DNA from: Escallonia rubra
Taxonomy: Eukaryota > Streptophyta > Magnoliopsida > Escalloniales > Escalloniaceae
DNA length: 64,000 nucleotides
NCBI GenBank assembly: GCA_033065855.1
Contig: JAVXUO010002045.1
Coordinates: forward strand, 1-64,000
Reading direction: 5' to 3'
The notes below the pieces were generated by a model, which had not been told where the DNA came from, ran no database searches, and saw only the letters and a program-made list of their open reading frames with translations. Made by a program: the position numbers and the translations under genes. Below, piece by piece: positions 25,101 to 36,479 of this stretch (its first letter is position 1; each line of letters starts with the position of its first letter).

Positions 25101-26205
25101 TTTGGTATACCTCTTGGTATCAAGGCCACCGATGTGGAAGGCACTTTCAAAGAATGGCTCATTGTTTGGCTCGACCCGCCAACTTCCTCCCCCTTTAAAT
25201 GGCGCACCATTTTATATTTTTTTGTCACTATATGGACTATCTGGAACCACATAAATAATTTTGTGTTTCGGAAAATTCCCTTTCAACCCATAGCGGTGAT
25301 ACGCCAAATTTGTCAGCTAACTAATAACATCTCACAATACTCTCATAAACTACCCTCTTCGCCTCGAAAACTGCCGCAACTGAACTGCTCACTGGAGAAT
25401 AGAATTCTCCGTCCTCCTACACCCTCTGGGCCAATCTCTTCATTCTAGTCATCTACCCTGCCCTTGCATAGCATCCGCATCGATTACCATGATTATCCAT
25501 GCCTGTTTTGACCAGCGGAAACTACGGGCCGGCTTTGGTTTAGTATGCTTCACCAATAATCAACGCTGTGGAACGGTAGCTTTTTCTATTAGTTCGTCCA
25601 ATCAATATACTGCTTTGGTTTAGTATGCTTCACCAATAAACAACGCTGTGGAACGGTAACTTTTTCTATTAGTTTGTCCGATCAATATACTGCTTTTTCA
25701 CATTGCCTGCTTCTTACTTCACAGTGGGCATTAAAACAGAAATTTCTACATATTCATGTACTAACTACATCCCACTTCCTCTTACATCAGATGTCGGGCT
25801 TTGAAGACATATTGGATATGGTAGCACCTATTCTCTATGACTTTTACCACCTTTTGACTCAATTCCATTAGTTTAGTATCAATAGGGCTGGACCACACAC
25901 CATGAAGGAAGCACGATCTTTAGCTCGTTTTGCCTGTCAAGCTTGCATATCCGTCTACCAAGATTGCGTAAGTGACACCCTGCGCCGCTAAGGATCTCCA
26001 GATATGATGGAGTTTTTTTTGTAATGTCACTAGTGGGTAGTAACTTTTTAATCCTTTTGATACTGTCTATTGGCACTTTATTCTGATGCTTACTTTGCGT
26101 TCGGAATGGTATCTGTAAAGCCATAAGGCTGCAAACTCGATCCCCTGTAGTCTTTAATTTTATCAATGCAATTCTCTTATTACCAACAACAACAACAACA
26201 AAAAA
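22177..26205 (+). mobile_element. L1-type LINE, decayed, 5'-truncated
   Basis: The fragments are in order along the + strand. 22177-23037 carries the end of an AP-endonuclease (YERIDRG and TSDHAPIL blocks) and the linker. 23060-23870 is the reverse transcriptase, with KMDMSKAYD (catalytic Asp), CGLRQGDLISPYMF and FFTDDAMIF (two catalytic Asp codons at 23823-23828). 24301-24678 holds the thumb/connector with WQVGNG. 24950-25110 holds a zf-RVT zinc knuckle (CPLCHTPPEDTNHAFLKCP). 25500-25990 is an RNase H-like tail. Stops and frameshifts break it, for example at 23034 and 23751. It ends in a CAA-repeat/A tail at about 26184-26205. It is related to the LINE at 28355-30768, which ends in a similar AFACHA..VYQDW block. 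Confidence 0.85.
25531..25692 (+). repeat. Tandem duplication of about 82 bp inside the LINE
   Basis: The block beginning CTTTGGTTTAGTATGCTTC and ending TCAATATACTG occurs twice in direct succession, with about five mismatches, in the RNase H part of the LINE. Confidence 0.85.
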
Positions 26206-27880
26206 GTGAGTAAGATCCCAGAGCAGCTAAAGCATGAGGAACCGGCCCTTATAAAACCTAGAGCTGACATGTTTAGTAATAATGGCATGCAATTTTGTCT
26301 CCTCAAAGATAGGTATGGCCCCTGTATCCAGATGCCAAATATAGAAACTCGAGCATATGTAGAAATCATCAAATACTATAGGGGTCACCATGGGCATAAT
26401 GTCCATGTCCTCGACGCCTGCTATCTGGGATGGAAGAAATTGGGAGTCAATGTGAATAACAATGTGTTTTAAAGTTAAGTTTTGTGCTTATAAATAATTG
26501 TGGTGTATGTCAAGGGCTTGGGAAAGCCTTGTGGATTGATGAAACATAAGAGATGGATGTTGCTTCTATTATTGTGCCATGCTCAAGTGAAGCCACCATG
26601 CATATTGTTGATTGAAGGTTTCATTTATTGTATACTGGGCTGTAATTAAGGTGGATCTCCGTGTCTGAACATTGGCACATTAAATCAGTTTTGAAACAGA
26701 GGATAGGGAAGGCCAAGCTTCTTTCTAAAAGTTACTAAAGAATCTTGACGAGGAAATAGATTTCCCAAAGGAGCACTTTTAACAATGGAGAAAGCCTTGT
26801 CCTTGGCCTGAGAAATGATCTTTCCAAGGTCTAAAAGCGCATCTTAAAAGATGCACTCGTTTTTGTGATGCCACACAAACCAAAGAATGGTGTAAAAAAA
26901 AATTAGCCAATATACAATGAGTTTTTGAACTTGGTGGGTAAAGCTTTCTTGATTTAGGAAATTCGCCATTCCTTGAAAAGAAAATAAGGGTCGGCGTTAT
27001 GATACCAACCTGACTTCCAAACCAAACACTTCTCAGTTGTGGACATAGGATGAAGATATGTGTGAGATCTCACACTTCTTGTGTACTAGGGTGGATAAAG
27101 ATTTCACATCGGCTGTATACTAGGGGAAGTTAGATCTTGTCCCACATCGGAAGTGAGAGAGAAAGAATTTGGCCATATAGACCTTATCAATGAACTCTTA
27201 AGCACACATTGACTAGTCCTTTTATGGGATGCAACGCCTTGTGGTGGGGTAGCGAACACGGTCGTTACAATAATATCAGAGCGGATCTTGAGAGTGGTAG
27301 TACTAGAAGTGTGCCGACAAGGACGTTGGGTCCTAAGAAGGATGGATTCGATGTGCCAGACCGTGACTCTAGTAGTACTAGAAGTGTGCCGATGAGGACG
27401 TTGTGGGTCCCAAGAAGGATGGATTGTGAGATCTCATACTTGATGTGTATTAAGGTGGGTGGAGGTCCTACATCAGCTGTGTGTTAAGAAAGGTCTTGGG
27501 CTACGCGTGATATAAGGTTAAGGTTAAGTTGCATCTTGTCTCACATCAAAAGCGGAAGAGAGAGAGAGAGTGTATGACTTTATAAGACCTTGTCAATGAA
27601 CTTTTAAGAACCTATTGGCTAGTTTTTCTTAGGGAGGTAGCGTTGTATGGTTAGACCGTAAACTGGGTCGCTACATTATGTGATATTATCTCACTCTACT
27701 TGTTGCAAAAAGAGCAGCAGTGACCTTATAACATGTTGAATTTTTCAGAGGAGTTTTTAATGGGACAGCTGTTAGCAGTTGCCAAATTGAAAGAATAATT
27801 TTCAGACGGATCTTCAGAGACCAAAAAGTCAACCACATTTCTTTAGAGATAATCTTCCCATGGTTTGAGTGAACATTTAA
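26206..27880 (-). mobile_element. L1-type LINE remnant on the - strand, split by a TRIM
   Basis: Read on the - strand, 27880-27690 translates to an IWQLLTAVPLKTPLK / CCSFCNK-like zinc-knuckle start. 27050-26900 gives HIFILCPQLRSVWFGS, the second half of the zf-RVT domain. 26472-26260 gives HIVIHIDSQFL..QIAGVEDMD...PIVFDD, which parallels the RNase H-like tail of the neighbouring LINE (HINVLTNSNFLLDQI...PIMYDF). A TRIM inserted at 27061-27675 splits the zinc knuckle. The open frame seen on the + strand at 26206-26472 is the antisense shadow of this domain and is not a gene. Confidence 0.7.
27061..27675 (+). mobile_element. TRIM retrotransposon
   Basis: LTR1 (27061-27269) begins TGTGAGATCTCACACTT and ends CGTTACA. 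LTR2 (27425-27675) begins TGTGAGATCTCATACTT and ends CGCTACA. A PBS-like TAATATCAGAGC follows LTR1, which is close to the tRNA-iMet complement. A purine-rich AAGAAGGATGGAT precedes LTR2. The 155-bp interior holds a tandem pair of about 75 bp around AGTACTAGAAGTGTGCCGA and encodes nothing. Flanks are ATATG and TTATG, a near 5-bp duplication. It shares its plan and the 'cttataagaccttgtc' block with the array at 1610-2567. Confidence 0.8.
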
Positions 27881-28354
27881 GGCCCTTAGCCATTGTTACT
27901 AAAGGCATCCTAGGCACAAGGCGCAGCCAGGTGCAAGGATAGTGTCTTGCCTAGCCCTAGGCACAACTAGGCTTACCCTTCATCTATTCTCTTTAAAGCA
28001 GATGGTTTTAATGGGTGTTTTTAAAGTGGACTCCATAAATAAGTAGCGTTAACTAAGAAAATCACATAGGATTTCGACTAAATAGGAGATAAGTCATAAA
28101 GAAAAAGGTAAACACTGAAGTATTTGCCGAAGAAGATTTAAGTGCATCAACACATGTTCAGCAAAACTGATTTCTGAAATTCTAGTAACATGGTGAAGAA
28201 TGAGATTGCATGCCATTTTGGAAGAGCAAATTACTGAGTTACTGAATTTGGACAAGTGAATAGTTAACTTATACAATGCCATGTTTTACTAGTTTGATGC
28301 TTTATATTGTTGATTTTGATGCTATAGAAATTACTTTTTATACTTCATGTATCA
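27881..28354. other. Short repeat with GCCTAGGC blocks, no gene
   Basis: 27905-27985 holds CCTAGGCACAAGGCGC-type blocks found in a common plant interspersed repeat. Similar AGCCTAGGCTTCAGAAGAC blocks lie at 30800 and 30851, beyond the next LINE, so that LINE may have inserted into this repeat. The rest is AT-rich. Confidence 0.35.
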
Positions 28355-30768
28355 TAAGGCCTAAGGCAAGGAGATCCATTGTCTCCTTATTTGTTTGTCT
28401 TATGTGCGGAAGTACTTTCGGCCTCTCTTTCCAACGCTCAAGTCGCAGGCCAGATCCCAAGCCAAGGTGGGTCGGTCCAGCCCACCAATTAACCATCTCT
28501 TCTTTGCGGACGACATCCTCATTTTCACTAAGTTATCTCCCAACAATTGCTTGACCCTCAAATCAAAGCTGGAAAATTACTGCAAAGCTTCGGGACAACA
28601 AATTAACCTTCTCAAATCTTCTCTTACGGTCAGCCCTAATACCGACGATCTGTTGGCTTCTCACTGGGCTCACAATTTAGGTCTTCATATCTCCAAATCT
28701 TTCGGACATTATCTTGGTTGTACCTTGGATATTATTTCTGAAAGACGCATCTTCTTTCAAAACCTCGTGAGTAAAATCCAGTCAAGATGCGCAGGTTGGA
28801 AAAGTGTTTTTCTAAACAAAGCTGGAAGAGCAACCCTAATTTCTTCAGTTCTTATGGCTCTACTAAACTATCATCTCCAGGTCTGCTTATTCCCAAATCT
28901 CATCTGCAAATCCATTAGTTCGATCCTGCGTAAATTCTGGTGGACAGGGACGAATCTTTCATCCTCTGTTTATTGGATAAACTGGAAAGCCATTTGTGCT
29001 CCAAAATCGGCAGGTGGTTTAGGTTTCAAGAACATAAGGTTATACAATCTTGCTCTCCTTGCCAAAACTAGCTGGAGAATTTTCAAGGAACCAGAAAGTC
29101 TTTTGGCAAGGGTCCTCACCGGGAAATATTGTTACCGCTCTAACTTCAGAAATTGTCCAACCAAAGGAAATTTCTCCTGGGGTTGGAGGGGTGTTATCGC
29201 TGGACGCCAGGTCATTACATCTGGTCTCAGATGGCAGGTCGGTAATGGATCAAGAATCTCGATTTGGAATGATGCTTGGATTCCAAATTCGGATCCCTCC
29301 CTTTCTATTCCCCTAGCCAACAACTCTAACCATCCAGCCTCTATCGTCAAAGATCTCATTCATAACAATACATGGAACTCTCACTTGATCAATTCCTTGT
29401 TTCCCGACGACATCGCTAGGAGGATTCAAGCCATTCATATATCGCCTCATGATATTGATGATACTCTGGTATGGAGGTATACCAAACATGGGGACTACAA
29501 TGCTACATCCGCTTATCACATGTTATACCTCCAAGACCTAGAACAACGTAACCACCAAGATCGTCAATCGTCTGCTCCATCTTTTAACCCAATAATATGG
29601 AAGCATGTATGGTCATTACCAATCCCATCAAAATTGATTTTCTTCCTTTGGCAACTACTGTGGAACCGACTCCCGTTATACTTCAACCTCCACCGCTTAA
29701 AAATCTCACAGTCTGACCTTTGCCCTATCTGTCAAAACTGCTCAGAAACAACCGACCATCTCTTTTTCTCTTGCCCGCCAATAAGATCAATCTGGTTCGG
29801 AGGTCCGGCTAAGCTACATAGTCAAACAGTGGGAAACTCCTTTAGCAATTGGCTAAAATCTTGGCTTCTCAACCCTGCCTGTTGTGGTACTTTACTATCA
29901 AAATCGATTCATATTATATCCACCTTATGGACAATCTGGAAGCTTAGAAACAGTCTGGTCTTCAACCACATCTCGCTCCAACCGGTCGATGCCATACATA
30001 ATATTGCATTCCTCTCTGATAACATTTGCAAAGCCTTTGCTTACAAGAAAACCCCTTCTTCGGACACTCCAAAACCCTCGCATTTTGACCTATCTCTTCC
30101 TGTTGAGTTGGCGCCCAACATCCATCAGTGCAATTGTGTAACTGCGAGACCCCTCACAATGTTCTTAAACGTCAGATTCAACAAAGTCACATACAAATCG
30201 GGTCTGGGGCTCTACTGTATCACTGATAACGGTCTCCGTTGTGCGACAGCGGCAATTTCTTTCTCAGCTTCCGACGAATTGCATGCTATTTCCAAAGGCT
30301 TACTTACTGCTTCTTTGTGGGCAAAGCGGAATAATTTATTACACATAAATGTTTTGACTAATTCTAATTTTTTGCTGGATCAGATCTCGGACTTGAAGGA
30401 AATCCCTGACACTACTACTCCCATTATGTATGACTTTTGCCATGTACTTCCGCACTTCCATCAGTTTAGAGTTGACAGAGCCACCACGTCTCAGCTTAAG
30501 GAATCCAGATCATTAGCTGCTTTTGCCTGCCATGCACGTATCACCGTTTACCAGGACTGGGTGCATGACTTTTGCCGCAACAGGATCTTTAATTCCTTGG
30601 TGTCGTGAGGGTGTTTTGGTTTTTGTGTAATTATTTTGCTCTGTTCGTCCTCTCTTGTATATTTGTTGACGGAAGCTCTGTGAGTCATGGCTTTCCCTCT
30701 TGTATTTCACCGTACGGTGATGAACTCTTTATTATTTATGCTATTCTACTTCATCTCAAAAAAAAAAG
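28355..30768 (+). mobile_element. 5'-truncated L1-type LINE with long open frame
   Basis: Homology starts abruptly inside the reverse transcriptase at GLRQGDPLSPYLF (28358), as expected of incomplete reverse transcription. It ends with a 3' UTR and a short A-tract at about 30758-30768. The flanks share AGCCTAGGC repeats on the right and a related repeat on the left. This copy is far better preserved than the three other LINEs in the window, so it is probably the youngest. Confidence 0.85.
28395..30608 (+). pseudogene. LINE ORF2 C-terminal part (RT, zf-RVT, RNase H-like)
   Basis: A 737-codon open frame carries the end of a reverse transcriptase: LFFADDILIF, with catalytic Asp pair at 28509-28514, about residue 39. 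It continues with WRGVIAGRQ / WQVGNG (residues about 260-285), a zf-RVT knuckle CPICQNCSETTDHLFFSCP (residues about 442-460) and an RNase H-like tail (about 590-735) that lacks clear catalytic Asp/Glu residues. The first roughly 35 residues are out of frame: the true RT sequence upstream (GLRQGDPLSPYLFVLCAEVLS) is in another frame, and the shift lies near 28480-28490. The protein is therefore a truncated, frameshifted relic and the apparent start Met is accidental. Confidence 0.85.
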
Positions 30769-31556
30769 AGTTGCTTCGATTATGCTCACACATGCGCCTA
30801 GAGCCTAGGCTTCAGAAGACTTTTGTGCTTTGTGTGCGCCTACGTTGTGTGAGCCTAGGCTTCAGAAGACATTTGGTCAGAATTGGTCAAGAACCTCCAT
30901 TTGTAAATGTAGCTTCTTGAAAATTCTGCCCAAGAGGCCAGGTTGAAAGTGCTGGTGTCTCAGAATTTCTAGTCCAACAAGGGATTTAGGACCACAACAT
31001 ATGCCACTTTAACACGATAAAGCCCTCTAGGTGCTTGGTCCCGGACCACCAAACCCATTGAGCTTTTCCAAGTTCTTATTGAAGTAACCGCACACTGAAG
31101 TACAGAACCAAGGGCTCGCTTCGCTTCTGCAAATTTAGGCAAGCTCGTCCCAAAATGTGATGTATGTCCAATGGTAGCATTCTACCAAATCAAATCACGG
31201 ACAACTACCAGCGAAGCTTGCCATAGCCACCTTTTCCACATATATGAATATACAGACAAGAAGTTGATAAATAAAAAGCCGTGCAGCATACATTTCTGAC
31301 GAGCCACTGGATGTTGCAAAGCAGACTTCTCGTTAGTGAAAACATCATCAAGTGCACCTCATTTCTTGAGGATAACACTCTTGAGGTCGAGCATTCCCTC
31401 TAATTAGTTACAACATCAACGAGGGGCCGCTTCCATATGTAACTCGGCAACTCATCCCAATTTTGGCTAGGCATCTTGGCCTCTCACTCGTTCCCGCGCG
31501 TTTTATTTACCGCAAAACAGCAAACTGGAGTGTTATTTAGCCAGTCAGCAGTAAAG
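30769..31556. other. 3' flank of the THA8-like gene, possible transposon relic
   Basis: 30795-30870 holds two AGCCTAGGCTTCAGAAGAC repeats. 30930-31240 reads on the - strand as a weak open stretch with no domain I can name. The interval just left of 31557 should hold the 3' UTR of the THA8-like gene, but I see no strong poly(A) signal. Confidence 0.35.
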
Positions 31557-34500
31557 TTAATCATCTTCACTCTCCCTACTCCATTGCTGATCTTCAAACA
31601 AGTCTTCAGGTGGGTCATAAACGATCATGCCGGGAAAAAGTTCCAGGAAGTCAACCTTCACCTTCTCCCTGAGTTCGGGATATGGAAGAAGCCCTTTCAA
31701 TATGACTCGATAAGGCAATGACAACGGTGGGTCAGGAGACCGTCTCATCTCATCATATAAATCCATTGCCTCTGTGGGCAATCCACTATCTAAAAAGGCC
31801 CTCACAATGTCGCCGAAGGTATGCTGATCAAAATGCACTTCCTCTCGCTTTAGATCTTCCCATACCCGCTTTGCTTCATCTACCTTAGTGTTTCTTGCAA
31901 GCATCATAAGCATGTCCCTGTAGAAGAACATATCAGGGCGGTACCATATCTCTTTACGCACCACATCATATAACTGTGAAACAAGAACATAGATGTCACA
32001 CTGTGTAACTGTAAAATTGAAGTATAAATGTCAAAACTAATATAAAATTTAGGTACAGTCTTCAGCATCTAAGTTTTGTTATCTTAAGCTGGTCTCCAGT
32101 ATAGCATTCTAGCATGGTAAGCTAGCAGCTCGGTTTCCAGTCCGATTTAGAACTTTACTTGGAAAAAGAAAAAAACAAGGGCACAATGACTGATGATGTA
32201 TGATATTTCAGTTTTCTTCCCATCTTTCTATCGTAAAAACAATCTCATCCCAAAAGCACGTATTTAAATGATCAGACAAAACAAGAATGCATAGTTGGAT
32301 ACTGATAATAAGACAATTGGTAACACTTGTCTACGTTGTCATACTTACACAAACAAAACAAAGAAATTGGCAGAAACAAGTACATGTGTCAGAGACATAA
32401 AGGAGTGATCAGCTCTTTTACCAGTCAGCCCATAAGCAGGTCCATGCTCTGGTTCACTTGACCCCACAAAACCGCAAGAATTCAGGTTCACTTGGTCTTG
32501 CAGTACTGAGAGAATCCCTCTTGCTCCACAATTGAGAGATTTCTTATTTACCCGAGTGGGAAGAGAGGTTCCTAGGGGTTACTCAAACGTGCATACCCAA
32601 AGTGATCCCTGATCATGTATGTACCTTAGCTCCTAGGCAGTAGCAGTGTTCGGAGAGGCAAGTTAAATTTTTTGGCTTCCTGAGTCAGGTGTCTAGGATT
32701 TCGTCAGGGTTTGGTGGGAAAGGTACGAGTTAGACAGAAATTCGAGGTTTAATTTGGCCCGTAAACTGAAATTATTGAAGAATGGTCTGCAAAAGCGGGA
32801 CAAGGAGGAGTTATGACTATTATTCAGGACGAGGACGCTTTAAAGGGGGATCTTACATTAAGTGGGAGGAGATGGATAGAAGATTGGAGCTAAAAACAAA
32901 AGCTAATAGTTTATTTTCACCCAGGGAAATTTGTTGGCGACAAAAATCTGGAGATCTTCGGAAGGACGCCATTGTTGGTTTCTATTGGAGTTCGCTTCAG
33001 GATGAAGATCATGTGAGGCCGAGTTTATATGGCCTTGATTTCAGTATTCTTGAGCCAGGTGATGCTGTGATTTCGGAATCCCCTTTTAGCAAAATGAAGA
33101 TTGTGACGGCATTGAAATCTATGTGTGGATAAGGCACCGGCCCGATGGCTTTAGTGTGGCGTTCTACAAGCATTGTTGGAAGGTGATATCGGCTGATGCT
33201 TTAGCGTCTTTCATGCATTTTTTGAGCTTGAAAGATTTGAGAGAAGACTTTAAACACAACTTCCATTTCTTCAATCCCTAAAAGGGGCGTGCAGCGGATA
33301 TTAGAGATTTCATCCTATTAGCTTAGTTGGCACTATGTACAAACTTATTTTCATGGTTTTGGCAAGCAGGCCCCAAAGGGTGATTGCCTCAGTGATTTCA
33401 GAGTCTCAGAATGCTTTCAGAGGGAAAAGACAAATTTTATATGCAGTTTTGTTTGCGAAACAAATGTGTTGATTCTAGAACTAGATTACGTGCTGTAAAA
33501 TGGATGTTGCAAAGGCATATATCATGTTTGATTGGAATTTCTTTGTACTTGTTTGAGAGAATGGATTTGGGCAGAGATGGAGGGGCTGGATCAAATTTTC
33601 CATTCTCCAGCTAGATTCTCTATCTTGATCAATGGCTCACCAGTAGGTTTCTTTCCTTCTTTTAGAAGTATTTGACAGGGAGACTCCTTGCCACCTCTTC
33701 TCTTCCCTAATCGTTGTGGAGCCTCTGAGCAGATTGCTTGACCTCCGGTGATGAGAGGTTCCTCCCAGGGTTTTTTTGGCGGGGTAGGACGCTTCAATTG
33801 GGGTGGTAGGGTCACACCTCTTATTCGCAGATGATACCATTTTTTTACCCAAGCTGATGTGTCTCCATTCAGTTATATCGGACTGCTGCTATTATTCTTC
33901 AGAGCTGAAAATCAATATGGCCGAGATTGACATTTTTCCCGTCGGGGATGTCACGAGTGTTCAGTCCTTCGCCAAGTCTTTTGGAAATTGAGTTAGGAGG
34001 CTGCCTCTTACTTGGGTCTTCCTTTGGGTTCTTCTTTTAACGGTAAAGCCTGTTGGACTCTGGTAGTGGAACGCTTTGAGAAAGGATTGGCGGGGTGGAA
34101 GAGACGGCAACCATTTCAAAAGGTTTCGCCTTACTCTTGTTAAAAGCAAGCACCCTTTCCAGCCACCAACATACTGTATGTATTCTATAACAGGGATTCC
34201 AGTTGATGTTGCAAAAAGATTGGAGAAGCTAGAGAGATACTTCCTATGAAAGACAGCTTCAGAGAAAAACAAAATATCAATTGGTTAAACGGGAGGAGGT
34301 CTGCTTAGTGCTTACTAACTCGTGGTGGGGGTTTCGGCATAAAAAAATTGGTTACCTTTATCATGACACATTTGGGGAAATGGATATGGAGATACATGCT
34401 GGGAAGATATTCTTTTTGGAGAAGGCTTGTCGTGGGAAAGTTTGGGAGAGGTGTGAATGCATAGTCTCCAAATGTGGCTTGTAGATCATATGTTTTGAGC

Positions 34501-36265
34501 TTCTCAGATGGTAGTAAGAAGGGTTAACAAAGCTTTAAAGAGAATGTTCTTTTCTCTGTCAGACATGATAGTCGGGTACTTTTGTGGCGAGATATAGTGA
34601 ATGGAGACGAAGAGCTGTGTGTGTCTTTCCCTAAATTGTTCTCTATTGCAGCGAAGGGAGAGGAGGAGAGGGGGGGGGGGGGGGTCCGGATGTAGGCAAT
34701 GGCTTTGTGTGAAAACCGCTTTTCAGGAGGACTTAAATGACTAGAGGCTGGATTCGTTCTCTTTTTGCCTGTGCCCCTACAGTCTCTGACTTTCTCTCGA
34801 GGTGAATGAGATCCTTGTTGACTTTCCCCTTCTCAAGTCAACAAGGGTCTTTTGACTCTTTTCTCAGTTCGTTCTTACAGCTTTGTACTTGCTAAGTAAC
34901 TCTTCTTTCCCTTGGAAAGAGATTTGATGTTTTGCAACCCCTCTTCGGGTATCTTTTTTCGTTTGGGAGGCTGCTAGAAATTTTGCGTTAACAGGGGATA
35001 ACTTGAGAGGGAGAAAAGCGATTTATGTTCATTGGTGTTTCATGCGCAAGCAAGCCGGTGTATAGGTCAATCATCTGCTCTTACATTGCCCGATATCCAG
35101 GCTTTTTCAGATTTGGTGTTCGCCCTGCTTATGGTTGCATTTGCCATGCCAAGATCCATAGTTGATTTGTTAAAGGCTTGGTCCCTGTAAAAAAGAGATG
35201 GCGACCAAAAACTAAGATCTCGATGCTGGTTCGTCCGTGCAATCGTTGGTGTTTACGGAAGGAAAGGAACAACAGAGCTTTTGAGGGTTACAAAAGTTCT
35301 ATTGAGAATTTAAATGCTCTTTTTTGTCCACTTCAGCATTCTGGCGGCAGACAACGTTACTTCCAATGCGGCCTTACTTGAATTTTTTGGATAGCTTTAC
35401 AATTTGTATAGGTAGCTGGGATATACTGTTTGTGTACATGATGCACCCCTTTTGGCGTTTTATAATACACACTCTTTACCTATTAAAAAAAAAAGATTCA
35501 AGGATTCATCCTTCTACCCAAAAAATACATCCAATTTCGATTCACACAAGACTGAGAACCCATGGTTCAGCAAATCAAATCTATAGTCAAAATTATATTC
35601 CTCTATTCTTATTCTAAAAAACTAACCGAATCAAATCTATTGCACTTTGTACATACAAAATTAACAACGATCAAAAAATACCAATATTCTTATATGTTCG
35701 ATACCTTGAAAAACACCCCATATAGCGTTTAAATAATGGTGGCTAAATATACTTAGGGACTCTTCATCAGTGAGGCTAAAATATGGCGCTAAAACCTGTA
35801 ACTAAATGCGTCTGCAAAAATGTTACTAACCATATTTAGCAGCCAACTATACGGGGTGTTGTACGGATTGCAGCCAAAATCTACCTCAAACATCAAATTC
35901 ACTTTCCCATATTTTTCTCAGGATTCAAAGAATTAGAGGGGATATAGACGGACCTTCATGGAAAGATAGACGAGGTCTTGGCGCTGGAACTCGAAGAGAA
36001 CAGCTACGAGATCAGACTTGAGGAGGCGAGACACGTGGGACTTGACGAACCGGTCGAACCGGACCGGGTTGGACTGGAGCCTCTTGAGCTCTTTGGCCAC
36101 CATCAACCCCTCTTTGCCCATCTCCTTCTTCCGCCTCCATATCGACAGGCTAGGCCTCGACGCCGCCGAGCCGGTGATGTAGCAGCGGTGCTCCGAGGCC
36201 GGGGATTCTATTAGGGTTCTTAGAGTTTTGCGCAGGATGTTTTGAGCGCAGCGCAGCATTGTCAA
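31557..36265 (-). CDS. THA8-like pentatricopeptide repeat protein (two exons)
   Basis: Exon 1 is 35954-36265 (104 codons) and exon 2 is 31557-31973 (138 codons plus stop), giving 242 residues. The donor is AAG/GTCCGT and the acceptor TTTCACAG/TTATATG, phase 0. Exon 1 starts with an Arg/Ser-rich, acid-poor stretch typical of an organelle transit peptide, then KEMGKEGLMVAKELKRL and VSRLLKSDLVAVLFE. Exon 2 holds WYRPDMFFYRDMLMMLARN, EAKRVWEDLKREEVHFDQHT and a DLFEDQQ tail. This is the short PPR family of THA8 and THA8-like proteins; known members bind organellar RNA and help group II intron splicing in chloroplasts. Whether this one goes to plastid or mitochondrion is not shown. Both exons are intact, but the 3980-bp intron holds an antisense LINE. 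Confidence 0.88.
32700..35495 (+). mobile_element. Old LINE remnant in the THA8-like intron (antisense to the gene)
   Basis: Degenerate + strand pieces are in LINE order: 33290-33475 reads DFHPISLVGTMYKLIF ... SQNAFRGKRQIL (RT), and 33815-33850 reads HLLFADDTIFL (catalytic Asp pair). Connector-like pieces follow to 34500. An A-tract at about 35485-35495 closes it. Frameshifts and stops are frequent, and a G15 tract lies at 34671-34684. The 5' boundary is uncertain. Confidence 0.65.
35713..35863. mobile_element. Possible small MITE in the THA8-like intron
   Basis: The ends ACACCCCATATAG and the inverse ACACCCCGTATAG frame about 150 bp, and both are followed inward by 'tggctaaatat'-type sequence. 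No clear target duplication was found. Confidence 0.35.
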
Positions 36266-36479
36266 CCCGATTAACGGAAAAAGGGCAAAAGAGACGGCTT
36301 ATAAGGTGGAGTACAATCTTGAGAAGTTGCCAGCCGCTGTACAAGTCATGTGTTACGTTACACTCGGCCGGGGTATCTGAGCAAATATATACTTTTTTAA
36401 AAGACAAGAATTTTACTGTCTAGATACCCTCATTATATACAAAGTATTTTGTTTAGGAAAAAATTTAGTTGCTACACCA

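Noticed and set aside
26206..26472. Open frame on + that looked like a host exon
   Set aside because: Its reverse complement encodes the RNase H-like tail of a LINE, parallel to the neighbouring LINE copy, so it is an antisense shadow.
27285..27430. 5S rRNA-like block (AGTACTAG) suggesting a Cassandra TRIM
   Set aside because: The match is a short string only and sits in the interior rather than in the LTRs, so the family name was not used.
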